DNA of 64,000 bases from Streptomyces sp. 1-11 (GCF_007176755.1 NZ_BJTV01000004.1:248001-312000), one strand, 5' to 3'. Positions 31,012-39,936 are shown, counted from the stretch's first letter. Notes: generated by a model not told the origin, from the letters alone. Translations and numbers: made by a program.

Positions 31012-31653
31012 TCAGTCGAAGCGGAGCGCACCGGTGCGGGTGCGCTTGAGCTCGAAGAAGTCGGGGTGGCGGGCCAGCACCCGGAAGCTGTCGAAGAGCT
31101 CCGCGGCCTCGGCGCCGCGCGGCACGGCACGCAGGACGGGGCCGAACCACACCGTGCCGTCGACGTGGATGGTGGGCGTGCCCACGTAGCCGCCCGACTC
31201 GGGCTCGGCGCCCGCGTCGTGACCGCGGCGCACCGCGGCGTCGTACCCGGGGTCGTGGGCGGCGTCCGCCAGGTCGGCCGGCAGGCCGAGTTCGGCCAGC
31301 GACTCGGCGATCACCACGTCGAAGTCGGCGGCCTTGCGTTCGTGGATGCGGGTGCCGAACGCGGTGTACAGGTCGCGCAGCACCTTCTCGCCGTGCCGTT
31401 CGGCCGCGGCCACCGCGACCCGGACCGGCCCGATCGACCGGTCGACCAGGTCCCGGTACCAGTCCGGGAGTTCGTTGCCGACGTTGTGCAGGTAGAGGCT
31501 CATGGGGCGGAAGCGGAGGTCGAGCGGGCGCAGGCGCTCGACCTCCAGCAGCCAGCGTGAGGTGATCCAGGCGAAGGGGCAGGCGGAGTCGAACCAGAAG
31601 TCGACCCGGATGGGGCCGGAACCGGCGTCGCGGCTGTGGTCGGCGTGTGTCAT
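31012..31653 (-). CDS. DsbA-like thioredoxin-fold protein (mycothiol nitroreductase Rv2466c type)
   Basis: 213 aa, cytosolic. VDFWFDSACPFAWITSRW near the N-terminus and SGGYVGTPTIHVDG with the cis-proline match the DsbA-family actinobacterial proteins related to Rv2466c, a mycothiol-dependent reductase. The active site reads CPFA, so the second cysteine of a CxxC pair is absent. That leaves a monothiol site, compatible with mycothiol-linked chemistry. The start is ATG, 7 nt after TAGCGT and without a ribosome site. A DUF1697 remnant lies directly upstream on the same strand. Confidence 0.83.
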   Translation of the reverse strand: MTHADHSRDAGSGPIRVDFWFDSACPFAWITSRWLLEVERLRPLDLRFRPMSLYLHNVGNELPDWYRDLVDRSIGPVRVAVAAAERHGEKVLRDLYTAFGTRIHERKAADFDVVIAESLAELGLPADLADAAHDPGYDAAVRRGHDAGAEPESGGYVGTPTIHVDGTVWFGPVLRAVPRGAEAAELFDSFRVLARHPDFFELKRTRTGALRFD

Positions 31654-31696
31654 ACCGGTCACGCTAGTCAGCCGGTGGCGTGGAATCCCGGTCCAA

Positions 31697-31759
31697 TCAC
31701 GGCCCTTTCCTGCTGCCGCCGACGTTGATCCCGCGCAGCAGCGCCGCATAAGTCGTCAC
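31697..31759 (-). pseudogene. Remnant of a DUF1697 gene (first 20 codons)
   Basis: GTG start, then TTYAALLRGINVGGSRK, which is the conserved beginning of DUF1697 proteins (normally about 180 aa). The frame stops three codons later, and none of the rest of the domain is present before the next gene. A -10-like TAGTCT remains 6 nt before the GTG. This looks like a deletion that joined the start of a DUF1697 gene to the region upstream of the thioredoxin-fold gene. A functional 20-aa peptide is possible but less likely. Confidence 0.65.
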
Positions 31760-32155
31760 CCGGACAGACTAGAACGGCCGTCGTGCCCCGTGGGGGCGGG
31801 CACGACGGCCGGGCCGGGACGAACCGGGTTGCGTGAGACTCTGGCCGATCGACGGCCCGCGGTTCAACCTCTACACGCACCTGTGACTTGTTCAACAAGC
31901 TTTCGTAATCACAAAGTGGATCTACGACGGCGGATCGGACACGGCCCGGCGCGGGCGGTCCTCACCCCGAGACGCGCCCCCGGGAAGCCCCGAAAGATGT
32001 AAGGGCCCGGTGTCCTCCCCGGCGATGACCCGGGCCGGCGCCGGTTCACCGGGCAGTACGACGAGACCCTCCCGCGCGGCCCATACCGTCGGAACGGAAC
32101 GAGGAAGGACGTGGCGGCAGGGGGCCGTCACCGCATACGAGGGGGAAAGCCCGTC
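31760..32155 (+). promoter_or_regulatory. Upstream region of the MMPL transporter
   Basis: About 400 bp without a gene. It holds an AT-richer patch around 31887-31920 with the perfect 6+1+6 palindrome CTTGTTCAACAAG (31887-31899), a candidate repressor site 257 bp before the start codon. The large untranslated interval suggests long or multiple promoters. Confidence 0.45.
31776..31810. terminator. 13-bp stem hairpin
   Basis: GGCCGTCGTGCCC pairs perfectly with GGGCACGACGGCC around a 9-nt loop. It lies between the divergent DUF1697 remnant and MMPL gene, so it does not follow a complete gene. It may be the terminator of a lost gene. Confidence 0.5.
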
Positions 32156-34405
32156 ATGGGGAACACGGACGTGCGCGTGCGGGGACTGGCCGCCCGCGCC
32201 GGCGGCTGGAGCGCCCGGCACCGCTGGGCCGCCGTCGGCATATGGGTGCTGTTCGTCGTCCTGGCCATGGGGTTCGGCTCGGCGGCCGGCCGGGTCGACG
32301 TAGACCAGAGCGACCAGCTCAAGGGGGAGACACACACCGCGGCGAAGATCATCGAGGACGCGGGCATCGAGCAGCCGGCCGGCGAGACCGTGCTGATCCA
32401 GTCCCGGGACGGCGCCCTCAAGGCCACGAGCGGCGAGTTCAGGGCCGCCGTCGCCGACGTGGTCCGGGCCGTCGGCGGCACCGGGAAGGTCACCCGTGTG
32501 ACCTCCCCGTACGACACGCACACCATCTCCCGGGACGGCCGTACCGCGCTCGTGCAGTTCGACATGCGCGGCGACGCGGAGACCGCCGCCGACCGGGTCG
32601 AGCCGGTGCTGACCGCCGTCGCCGGGGTGCAGAAGGCGCACGACGGCCTGCGGATCGAGGAGATCGGCGGCGCCAGCATGAACAAGCAGTACAAGGACGC
32701 CTTCGGGGACGACTTCCGGAAGGCCGAGTACTCGGCCGTGCCGGTGGCCCTCGGCATCCTGCTGATCGCGTTCGGCGCCCTGGTGGCCGCGCTGCTGCCG
32801 GTGGCCCTGGCGATCACCGCGATCGTGGCGACGATGGGCCTGATGGGCCTCGTCAGCCACGTCCAGCCGATGAGCGACACCGCCAACTCCGTGATGCTGC
32901 TGGTCGGCATGGCCGTCGGCGTCGACTACTGCCTGTTCTACCTGCGCCGCGAGCGCGAGGAGCGGGACGCCGGACGGGACGCGGGCGCCGCGCTGCGCAT
33001 CGCGGCCGCCACCAGCGGCCGCGCGATCATCGTCTCCGGGGTCACGGTGTGCGTGGCGATGGCGGGCATGCTGTTCACCGGGCTGGCCGAGTTCGAGGCG
33101 ATGGGCCTGGCCTCGCTGATGGTGGTCGCCGTCGCCATGGTCGGCTCGGTGACCGTGCTGCCCGCGCTGCTCTCCCTGCTGGGCGAGCGGGTGGAGAAGG
33201 GGCGCATCCCGTTCCTGGGCCGCCGGCGCCGGCGTGCCGGCGGCGGCGAGAGCCGGTTCTGGACCGCCGTGCTGCGCGGAGTGCTGGCCAAGCCGCTGGT
33301 CGCCGTGGCCGTCGCGGCCGGCGCGCTGCTCGCCGTCGCCGCGCCCGCGCTCGGCATGAAGACCCAGCAGCTCACGCTGGACCAGGAGTTCGGCGACTCG
33401 CTGCCGATCGTGCAGACCTACGACCGGCTCAACGAGGCCTTCCCCGGCGGCTCCGAGCCCGCCCAGGTGGTCGTCAGCGCCAAGGACATCGGCGCACCGC
33501 AGGTGCGGCGGGCGCTGGCCGACTTCAAGCGGCAGGCCATCTCCTCGGGCGCCTCGCGCGGCCCCGTCGACATCCAGGTGCACCGGGCGCAGAACGTCGC
33601 CCTGGTCTCCGTACCCCTGGTCGGCGGCTCGGACATGGACCACGCGGTCCGGAGCCTGGACAAGCTGCGCGACGAGGTGCGGCCCGCCACGCTCGGCAAG
33701 GTGGCGGGCGTCCGGGCGCCGATCACCGGGCAGGTCGCGGGCAACCACGACTTCAACGACCAGCTCGTCGGCTCCGTCCTCCCGGTCTTCGTGTTCGTGG
33801 TCGTCTTCGCCTTCCTGCTGATGCTGCTGTCGTTCCGCTCGCTGACCGTCGCGATCACCTCCATCGTGCTCAACCTGCTGTCGGTGGGTGCCGCCTACGG
33901 CATCCTCGTCGCCGTCTTCCAGCACGGCTGGGGCGCCTCGCTGGTGGGCGCGCAGGGCGTCGGCGCGATCGTCACCTGGCTGCCGCTGTTCCTCTTCGTG
34001 ATCCTGTTCGGCCTGTCCATGGACTACCACGTGTTCGTGGTCTCCCGGATCCGCGAGGCCCGGCTGCGCGGCCGCAGCACCAGGGACGCCATCCAGCACG
34101 GCGTGGTCACCACGGCCGGCGTCGTCACCAGCGCCGCCGTCATCATGGTCGCGGTGTTCGCGATCTTCGGCACGCTGTCCATGCAGTCGATGAAGCAGAT
34201 GGGCGTGGGCCTGGCCGCCGCGGTGCTGATCGACGCGACGGTCATCCGCGGGGTGCTGCTGCCGGCCGTGATGGCGCTGCTCGGCGAGCGCAACTGGTAC
34301 CTGCCGAAGTGGCTGCACCGCCTGCCGGACCTCACCCACGACGAGGCCCCGGAGCCGGTCGCGCCGGCCCCCGTGCGCGAGGAGGGCGAGCGGCTGACCG
34401 TCTGA
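32156..34405 (+). CDS. MMPL-family RND transporter
   Basis: 749 aa, inner membrane. Two repeats, each with one helix, a large extracytoplasmic loop, then about five helices, giving about 12 segments. Each half carries the charged Asp-Tyr pair thought to relay protons: VGVDYCLFYLRRERE and GLSMDYHVFVVSRIREARL-type sequence. Relatives export lipids, glycolipids or drugs; the cargo is unknown. I chose ATG with GGGGGAAAG 6 nt upstream; a GTG at 32111 would add 15 residues and has poor spacing. A hairpin follows the stop. Confidence 0.9.
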   Translation: MGNTDVRVRGLAARAGGWSARHRWAAVGIWVLFVVLAMGFGSAAGRVDVDQSDQLKGETHTAAKIIEDAGIEQPAGETVLIQSRDGALKATSGEFRAAVADVVRAVGGTGKVTRVTSPYDTHTISRDGRTALVQFDMRGDAETAADRVEPVLTAVAGVQKAHDGLRIEEIGGASMNKQYKDAFGDDFRKAEYSAVPVALGILLIAFGALVAALLPVALAITAIVATMGLMGLVSHVQPMSDTANSVMLLVGMAVGVDYCLFYLRREREERDAGRDAGAALRIAAATSGRAIIVSGVTVCVAMAGMLFTGLAEFEAMGLASLMVVAVAMVGSVTVLPALLSLLGERVEKGRIPFLGRRRRRAGGGESRFWTAVLRGVLAKPLVAVAVAAGALLAVAAPALGMKTQQLTLDQEFGDSLPIVQTYDRLNEAFPGGSEPAQVVVSAKDIGAPQVRRALADFKRQAISSGASRGPVDIQVHRAQNVALVSVPLVGGSDMDHAVRSLDKLRDEVRPATLGKVAGVRAPITGQVAGNHDFNDQLVGSVLPVFVFVVVFAFLLMLLSFRSLTVAITSIVLNLLSVGAAYGILVAVFQHGWGASLVGAQGVGAIVTWLPLFLFVILFGLSMDYHVFVVSRIREARLRGRSTRDAIQHGVVTTAGVVTSAAVIMVAVFAIFGTLSMQSMKQMGVGLAAAVLIDATVIRGVLLPAVMALLGERNWYLPKWLHRLPDLTHDEAPEPVAPAPVREEGERLTV

Positions 34406-34419
34406 TCCGGCCCGTGGAC

Positions 34420-34455
34420 GGGGGCCCGCCGGTCCTGGGGAACCGGCGGGCCCCC
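34420..34455. terminator. Bidirectional terminator
   Basis: GGGGGCCCGCCGGT and ACCGGCGGGCCCCC form a perfect 14-bp stem with an 8-nt loop between the convergent MMPL and glycosyltransferase genes. Confidence 0.75.
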
Positions 34456-34483
34456 GTGCGCGCGTGACGTGCGGGCGCGGAGG

Positions 34484-35680
34484 TCAGCGCGCGGGCAGCT
34501 CCGCCTCGATCAGGTCGGCGGCGCGCCGCGCGCCGCCCTCCTCGGCCATCCCCGCCTGGATCTCCTTCAGCCGCCGGGCCACCTCCGGGTCGCCGGTGAG
34601 GGCCTGGGCGGCGGCGCGCAGACGGCCGGCGGTGGCCTCCTCGGTGGGCAGGCGCCGGGCCACGCCGAGGGACTGCAGCACGTCGGCGTTGCCGAACTGG
34701 TCGACGGCCTGCGGTACGGCGATCATCGGGGTGGCGGTGGCCAGCCCCTCCTGGCTGCCGCCGGCGCCGGCGTGGGTGACGAACAGGTCGGCCTGCCGCA
34801 GGACCGCAAGCTGCGGCACCCACTGGTGCACTTCCACGTTCGCGGGCACGTCGCCCAGCTCGGCCGGGGTCACCTGGCGGCCGATCTGCAGGACCAGGTG
34901 CCAGCCGGGCAGGCCGCCGAAGGCGCGGACGCACTCGCGGTAGAACGCGGGCCGCTTGGTGAACGCCGAGCCCAGGGAGACGAGGACCACCTTCTCGGCG
35001 TCCGCGGGCCGCTGCCAGCCGCCCTCGTCGGACCGGTCGCCCTGGCAGGCGCCGACGAAGGTGTACACCCGCTCGTCGACGCGGTCGGCGTGCGGCTGGA
35101 GCGCCCTCGGGATGAGGACGAGCGAGCGGTCGGGGTGCCCGGCGAACCGGTCCGGGTGCCGGGTGATCCCGTTCCGGGTGAGCCAGTTGCCGAACCGGGC
35201 GTAGTAGGCCCTGCCGCGCTCGGTCTTCCGGGGCTCCGCCCACAGGGGCTCGGCGACCTCCTCCTCGTAGCCGTCCCAGGCGACCAGGTTCGGCGAGAGG
35301 GAGACCGCGGGGACGCCCCAGCGGTGGGCGAGGACGCGGGCCGGGTAGGAGGTGATGTCGTGCAGCACCAGGTCCGGTTCGTCGCCCTCGTAGGCCGCGG
35401 CGAGCTGCGGGAGCGCCTGGACGGCGTCGTCCAGGAAGAGCTCCACGTGATCCAGCAGGCCGCTCCCCCAGGCTTCGGGGTCGGCGTCGGGGCCGGGCAG
35501 CGTGGAGTGGTAGAGCACGGGCCGGGCCCCGGTCGCGGCCACCTTCTCCTCGAAGGCCGGCGGGATGGCGTAGGTGACCCGGTGGCCGCGGGCGACGAGT
35601 TCGCGGATCACCTCGAGGCTGGGGTTGACGTGTCCGTGGGCGGCGACGGAGAACATGGCGATGTGGGCGGGAGCGGTCAT
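34484..35680 (-). CDS. mgt: Macrolide-inactivating glycosyltransferase
   Basis: 398 aa GT1-family enzyme, very similar in sequence to the S. lividans Mgt I remember, which glucosylates the desosamine 2'-OH of macrolides using UDP-glucose and so inactivates them. N-terminal [21 protein letters not shown]-terminal donor-binding region [18 protein letters not shown] followed by [12 protein letters not shown]. Cytosolic. There is no ribosome site: TAGCCT ends 7 nt before the ATG, so the mRNA is probably leaderless. Its promoter contains a perfect 14-bp palindrome. A 23S rRNA methyltransferase, which I recall next to the S. lividans gene, is not present here. It lies 56 bp downstream of a sugar-importer operon. 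Confidence 0.9.
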   Translation of the reverse strand: MTAPAHIAMFSVAAHGHVNPSLEVIRELVARGHRVTYAIPPAFEEKVAATGARPVLYHSTLPGPDADPEAWGSGLLDHVELFLDDAVQALPQLAAAYEGDEPDLVLHDITSYPARVLAHRWGVPAVSLSPNLVAWDGYEEEVAEPLWAEPRKTERGRAYYARFGNWLTRNGITRHPDRFAGHPDRSLVLIPRALQPHADRVDERVYTFVGACQGDRSDEGGWQRPADAEKVVLVSLGSAFTKRPAFYRECVRAFGGLPGWHLVLQIGRQVTPAELGDVPANVEVHQWVPQLAVLRQADLFVTHAGAGGSQEGLATATPMIAVPQAVDQFGNADVLQSLGVARRLPTEEATAGRLRAAAQALTGDPEVARRLKEIQAGMAEEGGARRAADLIEAELPAR

Positions 35681-35687
35681 GCCGACG

Positions 35688-35717
35688 AGGCTAGGCGAGA
35701 CGAGACGTCTCGTTCAA
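35688..35717 (-). promoter_or_regulatory. mgt promoter with palindromic operator in the spacer
   Basis: On the minus strand: TTGAAC (35717-35712), 18-nt spacer, TAGCCT (35693-35688), then 7 nt to the ATG. The perfect palindrome ACGAGACGTCTCGT (35700-35713) fills the spacer and overlaps the end of the -35 box. The layout fits TetR-type repression of an inducible resistance gene. Confidence 0.65.
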
Positions 35718-35736
35718 ACGGATTACGGCGGCCGGT

Positions 35737-37035
35737 TCAGCGCTGGTAGCGGGCCAGCACCAGGTTGCCGTCACGCTCCAGGCGTTCCCGCAGGCCGGCC
35801 AGGCCGATCGAGCCGCTGTAGTACTCCTGGAAGGCGGGGGTGGCGACCTTGTCCTTCCACTCCGGGTAGCCGCGCACGGACTGGGCGGGGGCGGGGCGGA
35901 GGTGGGCCGCGAGCGCGGTGCCGGTGGCCCAGCCGTTATCGGCGGTGTGCAGCGCGGGGTCCTTCAGTGCCTCGGTGCCGGTGGGCAGCATCCAGTCGCC
36001 GAGGGCGAGGCGGACCATGTTCCGGGGGCGGAGCAGGAAGCCGATGAACTCGGCGGCCTCCCGTTTGTGCGGGCAGTCCGCGGCGACGGACAGGGTCTGC
36101 GGGCTGACGCCCTGGGTGAGTCCCCCGGCGCCCGCGGGGGCGGGCAGCACCTGCCAGTCGAAGCCCTTCGGCGCCTGCTGGGCGATCTGCTGACGGTAGG
36201 AGAAGCCCAGCGGGACCATCGCGTACCGGCCGCCGAAGAAGCCGGGCAGGGTGTCCGAGCCGCCGCTGCCCAGCGTCGAGGCGGGGGCGCTGCGGTCGGT
36301 GGCGACCTGGTCGTGGACCGTGCGCGGCACGACCGCGTCACCGGCGCCGAACCGTACCGTCACCTTGCCGTCGGCGCCCCGGTGGAAGAGCCGGCCGCCC
36401 GCCGACAGGGACAGGTTCAGCGTGGCGGAGACGGGTTCCTTCAGCGGCCAGGCCACGCCGTACCTGCCGGGACCGCTGAGGCGCTCGGTGATCCGCCGGA
36501 ACTCGGCCCAGCTCCACGGGCGCCCGGCGGTCGGTATGCGCACGCCCGCCGAGCGCAGCCAGGCGCGGTTGGCGATCAGCACCCGGGGTTCCTGGAGGAA
36601 CGGCACCCCGTAGACGCCGTCCCCGAAGGCGGCCGCCCGCCAACTGCGCCGCGGGATGTCCGACTGGAGCCGGGCCGGCAGCAGTCCGGTGAGGTCGGCG
36701 AGGTAGCCGCCGTAGGCGAAGTCGGCCAGGTCGTCGGAGGCGTCGTGGATGACGTCAGGGGCCTCGCCGCCCTCGAAGGAGGTGAGCAGCTGGTCGTGCA
36801 CGCTGTCCCAGCTTCCCTGCACGTACTCGACCCTGACGTCCGGATGGGCGGCGTTCCACTCCGCGACCAGTTCCTTGTTGACGGCCACCGACTCCTGCTG
36901 CCAGGCCAGGGACTGGAAGCGCAGGGTGACGGGCCCGCCGCGCCCGCTCCGCGACGGGGCGCAGCCCGCGAGGAGGAGCAGCAGGACGGTCAGTGCCGCG
37001 ACCGCCCCGAGGCCGGTTCCGCGCGGGTGCCGCAT
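35737..37035 (-). CDS. Carbohydrate ABC importer, substrate-binding lipoprotein
   Basis: 432 aa, family 1 binding protein. Signal TVLLLLLAGC with Cys25 as lipid anchor. The mature part begins VTLRFQSLAWQQESVAVNKE and has APDVIHDASDDLADFAYGG and YGVPFLQEPRVLIANRAWL, typical of sugar-binding proteins. The sugar is unknown. It is last in a three-gene operon; TGATG links it to the permease before it. No ATPase is encoded nearby. In Streptomyces such importers commonly share the MsiK ATPase, which is probably the case here. Confidence 0.88.
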   Translation of the reverse strand: MRHPRGTGLGAVAALTVLLLLLAGCAPSRSGRGGPVTLRFQSLAWQQESVAVNKELVAEWNAAHPDVRVEYVQGSWDSVHDQLLTSFEGGEAPDVIHDASDDLADFAYGGYLADLTGLLPARLQSDIPRRSWRAAAFGDGVYGVPFLQEPRVLIANRAWLRSAGVRIPTAGRPWSWAEFRRITERLSGPGRYGVAWPLKEPVSATLNLSLSAGGRLFHRGADGKVTVRFGAGDAVVPRTVHDQVATDRSAPASTLGSGGSDTLPGFFGGRYAMVPLGFSYRQQIAQQAPKGFDWQVLPAPAGAGGLTQGVSPQTLSVAADCPHKREAAEFIGFLLRPRNMVRLALGDWMLPTGTEALKDPALHTADNGWATGTALAAHLRPAPAQSVRGYPEWKDKVATPAFQEYYSGSIGLAGLRERLERDGNLVLARYQR

Positions 37036-37871
37036 CAGCTCTTCACCGCCCCTTCGAGCAGGCCGCCCGTGATCCGGCGCTGGACGAGGGCGAAGACGAG
37101 CAGGGAGGGCAGCGTGGCCAGGAACGCGGCGGCGGCCAGCGGGCCGAGGTCGGCGACTCCCTCGGCGCCGATGAAGTGGGTGAGCACGACCGGGAGGGTC
37201 TGTCTGCCGGGGCTCTTCAGCAGGACCAGCGCGAAGAAGAACTCGTTCCACGCGGTGACGAAAGCGAACAGGGCCGTCGCCGCGATCCCCGGGGCCAGCA
37301 GCGGCGCGGTCACCGAGACCAGCGTCCGCAGCCGGCCCGCGCCGTCCACGGCCGCCGCCTCCTCCAGCTCGGCCGGCACCGCCCGGACGTGCCCGGCGAG
37401 CATCCACAGCGCGAACGGCAGCGCCCACACCACGTACACCAGCACCAGCCCCACCAGGGAGTCGATCAGCCGCAAGTGCTTCAGCAGCAGGAACAACGGG
37501 ATGATCACCAGCACGAACGGGAACGCCTGGCTGACCACCACCCATGCGGTGGCCGCCCGGGACAGCGCCGAGCGGTGCCGCGCCATGACGTACGCCATCG
37601 GGGTGGCGATCAGTACGGCGACGACGGCGGACCCGAGCGCCACCAGCAGGGAGTTCAGCGCGGCGTGCGCCAGCGGCTGCTCATCGAAGGCCTGCCGGAA
37701 GTTGGCGAGGGTCGGGTGGCGCGGGATCCAGGTGGGGTGGAGGCTGCCCAGCTCGCGGGGCGGCTTGAAGGCGGTGGACAGCAGCCACAGCAGCGGGAAC
37801 GCGAGGAAGACGAGATAGGCGAGCAGGGCCGCGTACTGGCCGGCGCGGGCCGCGGGCCGGGTCCTCCTCAT
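37035..37871 (-). CDS. Carbohydrate ABC importer permease (MalG type)
   Basis: 278 aa, six predicted membrane segments. The EAA loop is LEEAAAVDGAGRLRTLVSVT, and ALFAFVTAWNEFFFALVLL near the C-terminus is diagnostic of MalG-like subunits. Start overlaps the upstream permease stop (ATGA). Confidence 0.92.
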   Translation of the reverse strand: MRRTRPAARAGQYAALLAYLVFLAFPLLWLLSTAFKPPRELGSLHPTWIPRHPTLANFRQAFDEQPLAHAALNSLLVALGSAVVAVLIATPMAYVMARHRSALSRAATAWVVVSQAFPFVLVIIPLFLLLKHLRLIDSLVGLVLVYVVWALPFALWMLAGHVRAVPAELEEAAAVDGAGRLRTLVSVTAPLLAPGIAATALFAFVTAWNEFFFALVLLKSPGRQTLPVVLTHFIGAEGVADLGPLAAAAFLATLPSLLVFALVQRRITGGLLEGAVKS

Positions 37872-38782
37872 GCGTCCTCACCTCCCCGCAGCCGGCCCAC
37901 GAGGAACACCGCCAGCAGGACGGAGACGACCGCGACCAGCACGCATCCCATGGCCGCCGCGTAGCCGAACTGGCCGTAGCGGAAGGCCTCCTCGTAGGCG
38001 AACAGCATGGGCAGCCGGGTCTTTCCGCCGGGTCCGCCGCTGGTGAGCACGTACACCAGGGCGAAGGAGTTGACGTTCCAGATGAGGTTGAGCGCGGTGA
38101 TAGAGAGGGCCACCGGTCTCAGGGCGGGCCAGGTGACCGCGCGGAACCGGCGCCAGGCGCCGGCGCCGTCCACCGCGGCGGCCTCGTGCAGTTCGCGCGG
38201 GGTGTTCTGCAGGCCGGCGAGCAGGGCCACGGTGGTCTGCGGCATGCCCGCCCACACGCCGACGACGACGACCGCGGGCAGCGCGGTGGCCAGGCCGCTC
38301 AGCCAGTCCTGGCCCTCGCCCAGGCCGAGGTCGCGCAGGGTCTCGTTGAGGATGCCGGCGTCGGGGCTGTAGACCAGCCGCCACATGATGCCGACCACGA
38401 CCTCGGGCATGGCCCACGGGACGATCGCCAGAGCGCGGGCGAAGCGGCCGAGCCGCAGGTCCCGGTCGAGCAGGAGGGCGAGGCCGAGCGCCAGCAGGAA
38501 CTGCGGCACGGTCACCCCGGCCGCCCACACCAGCCCGATCCGGAACGACTCCCAGAACAGCGTGTCGTGCAGCAGGTCGCGGAAGTTGAGCGCGCCGATC
38601 CAGGCGGTGGCCGTCGTCCGGCCGGACTGGGCGTCGGTGAAGGCCAGCACGATGCCGTAGAGCAGCGGGCCCACGCTCAGCAGGAGGATGGGGATCAGGG
38701 CGGGCAGGACCAGGAACCAGGCGCCGTGGCCGCGAGCGGAGGCGCGAGCGGCCGGCCGCCGTGCTCCGGCCACTGCCGTCAT
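37868..38782 (-). CDS. Carbohydrate ABC importer permease (MalF type)
   Basis: 304 aa, six predicted membrane segments. The EAA loop is ELHEAAAVDGAGAWRRFRAV; AWFLVLPALIPILLLSVGPL is the first helix. First gene of the operon, with AAGGAGC upstream of the ATG. A TTGACG about 60 nt further upstream may be the -35 of its promoter. Divergent from the phosphotransferase gene. Confidence 0.92.
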   Translation of the reverse strand: MTAVAGARRPAARASARGHGAWFLVLPALIPILLLSVGPLLYGIVLAFTDAQSGRTTATAWIGALNFRDLLHDTLFWESFRIGLVWAAGVTVPQFLLALGLALLLDRDLRLGRFARALAIVPWAMPEVVVGIMWRLVYSPDAGILNETLRDLGLGEGQDWLSGLATALPAVVVVGVWAGMPQTTVALLAGLQNTPRELHEAAAVDGAGAWRRFRAVTWPALRPVALSITALNLIWNVNSFALVYVLTSGGPGGKTRLPMLFAYEEAFRYGQFGYAAAMGCVLVAVVSVLLAVFLVGRLRGGEDA

Positions 38783-38940
38783 GCGACCAGCTCCTTCGCC
38801 CGCCCACCTTGGCGTGTTCATGTTCGTAAAGCCGCTCGCCGTCGTCAAGGGACCGCGCAGCGGCCCCGACCTGTGCGAATGGGAGACTGGCCGGAGGCCA
38901 CGGCGGTCAGGACGGTACGGAGAGGGCACGGAGGCGGACG

Positions 38941-39804
38941 ATGGACGAGGCACGGGCGCGGGACGTACTGGGCGCGGCGAAGGTCCTGCCGGTCCCGGCC
39001 GGGGACGCGCGGCTCCTCGCCCTCGGCGAGAACGCGGTGTTCGCCGCCGGTGAGCTGGTGGTCAAGGTGGGCCGGGACGCCGAGCTGCTGGACCGGGCCC
39101 GGCGCGAGCTGGCCATCGCCGCCTGGCTGGCCGGGGCGGACGTGCCCGCGGTGCGGGCGGCCGAGCCGGAGCCGCTGCTGGTGGAGGGGCACCCGGTGAC
39201 GGTGTGGCACCGGCTGCCCGATGCCGTGCGGCCGGCCGCGCCCCGTGACCTGGCCCGGCTGCTGCGGACCGTGCACGAGCTCGACGCGCCCGGCTTCGCG
39301 CTGCCGCCCCGGGAACTGCTGGGCGGTGTGGAGCGCTGGCTGCGGCTCGCGGGCGAGGCGGTCGACCCGGAGGACGCCGCGTACCTGCGCGAGCGCCGGG
39401 ACGGGTTCGCGGCCGCCGCCGCCGCGCTGACGCCCCGTCTGACGCCCGGGCCGATCCACGGGGACGCGCTGCCGCGCAATGTGCACGTGGGACCCGACGG
39501 GCCGGTGCTGGTGGACCTGGAGACCTTCTCCTCGGACCTGCGCGAGCACGACCTGGTGGTGATGGCCCTGTCCCGGGACCGCTACGGGCTGCCCGCGGAG
39601 GCGTACGACTCCTTCGTCTCGGAGTACGGATGGGATGTGCGGGAGTGGGAGGGGTGCTCGGTGCTGCGGGGGGCCCGGGAGACGGCGAGCTGCGCGTGGG
39701 TGGCTCAGCACGCGCCCGGCAATCCGAAGGCGCTGGCCGAGTTCCGGCGGCGGGTCGGGTCCCTGCGGGACGGGGACGAGGCTGTGCGGTGGTATCCGTT
39801 CTGA
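38941..39804 (+). CDS. APH/choline-kinase-like phosphotransferase
   Basis: 287 aa. The kinase catalytic loop is intact: PGPIHGDALPRNVHV with Asp and Asn, and the metal-binding Asp in VLVDLETFSSD. An N-terminal ATP-binding lobe is seen in GENAVFAAGELVVKVG. The family includes antibiotic kinases and many enzymes for other small molecules; the substrate is unknown. GGAGG lies 6 nt before the ATG. Confidence 0.83.
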   Translation: MDEARARDVLGAAKVLPVPAGDARLLALGENAVFAAGELVVKVGRDAELLDRARRELAIAAWLAGADVPAVRAAEPEPLLVEGHPVTVWHRLPDAVRPAAPRDLARLLRTVHELDAPGFALPPRELLGGVERWLRLAGEAVDPEDAAYLRERRDGFAAAAAALTPRLTPGPIHGDALPRNVHVGPDGPVLVDLETFSSDLREHDLVVMALSRDRYGLPAEAYDSFVSEYGWDVREWEGCSVLRGARETASCAWVAQHAPGNPKALAEFRRRVGSLRDGDEAVRWYPF

Positions 39805-39817
39805 GGGAGCGGGTGTC

Positions 39818-39856
39818 GTGCCGGCGCCCTGTGCCGGCGCCCTGTGCCGGGGCCCC
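39818..39856. repeat. Three tandem 13-bp repeats
   Basis: Two exact copies of GTGCCGGCGCCCT followed by the variant GTGCCGGGGCCCC, just after the phosphotransferase stop. Likely slippage product; could form hairpins. Confidence 0.7.
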
Positions 39857-39936
39857 GCGCCGGTGGTGCGTCACGGGATCGCGGCGGCCCGGCGCTCACG
39901 GGGCGCCTCCCCCACCAGCGGGCCGGGGGCGTCGAC

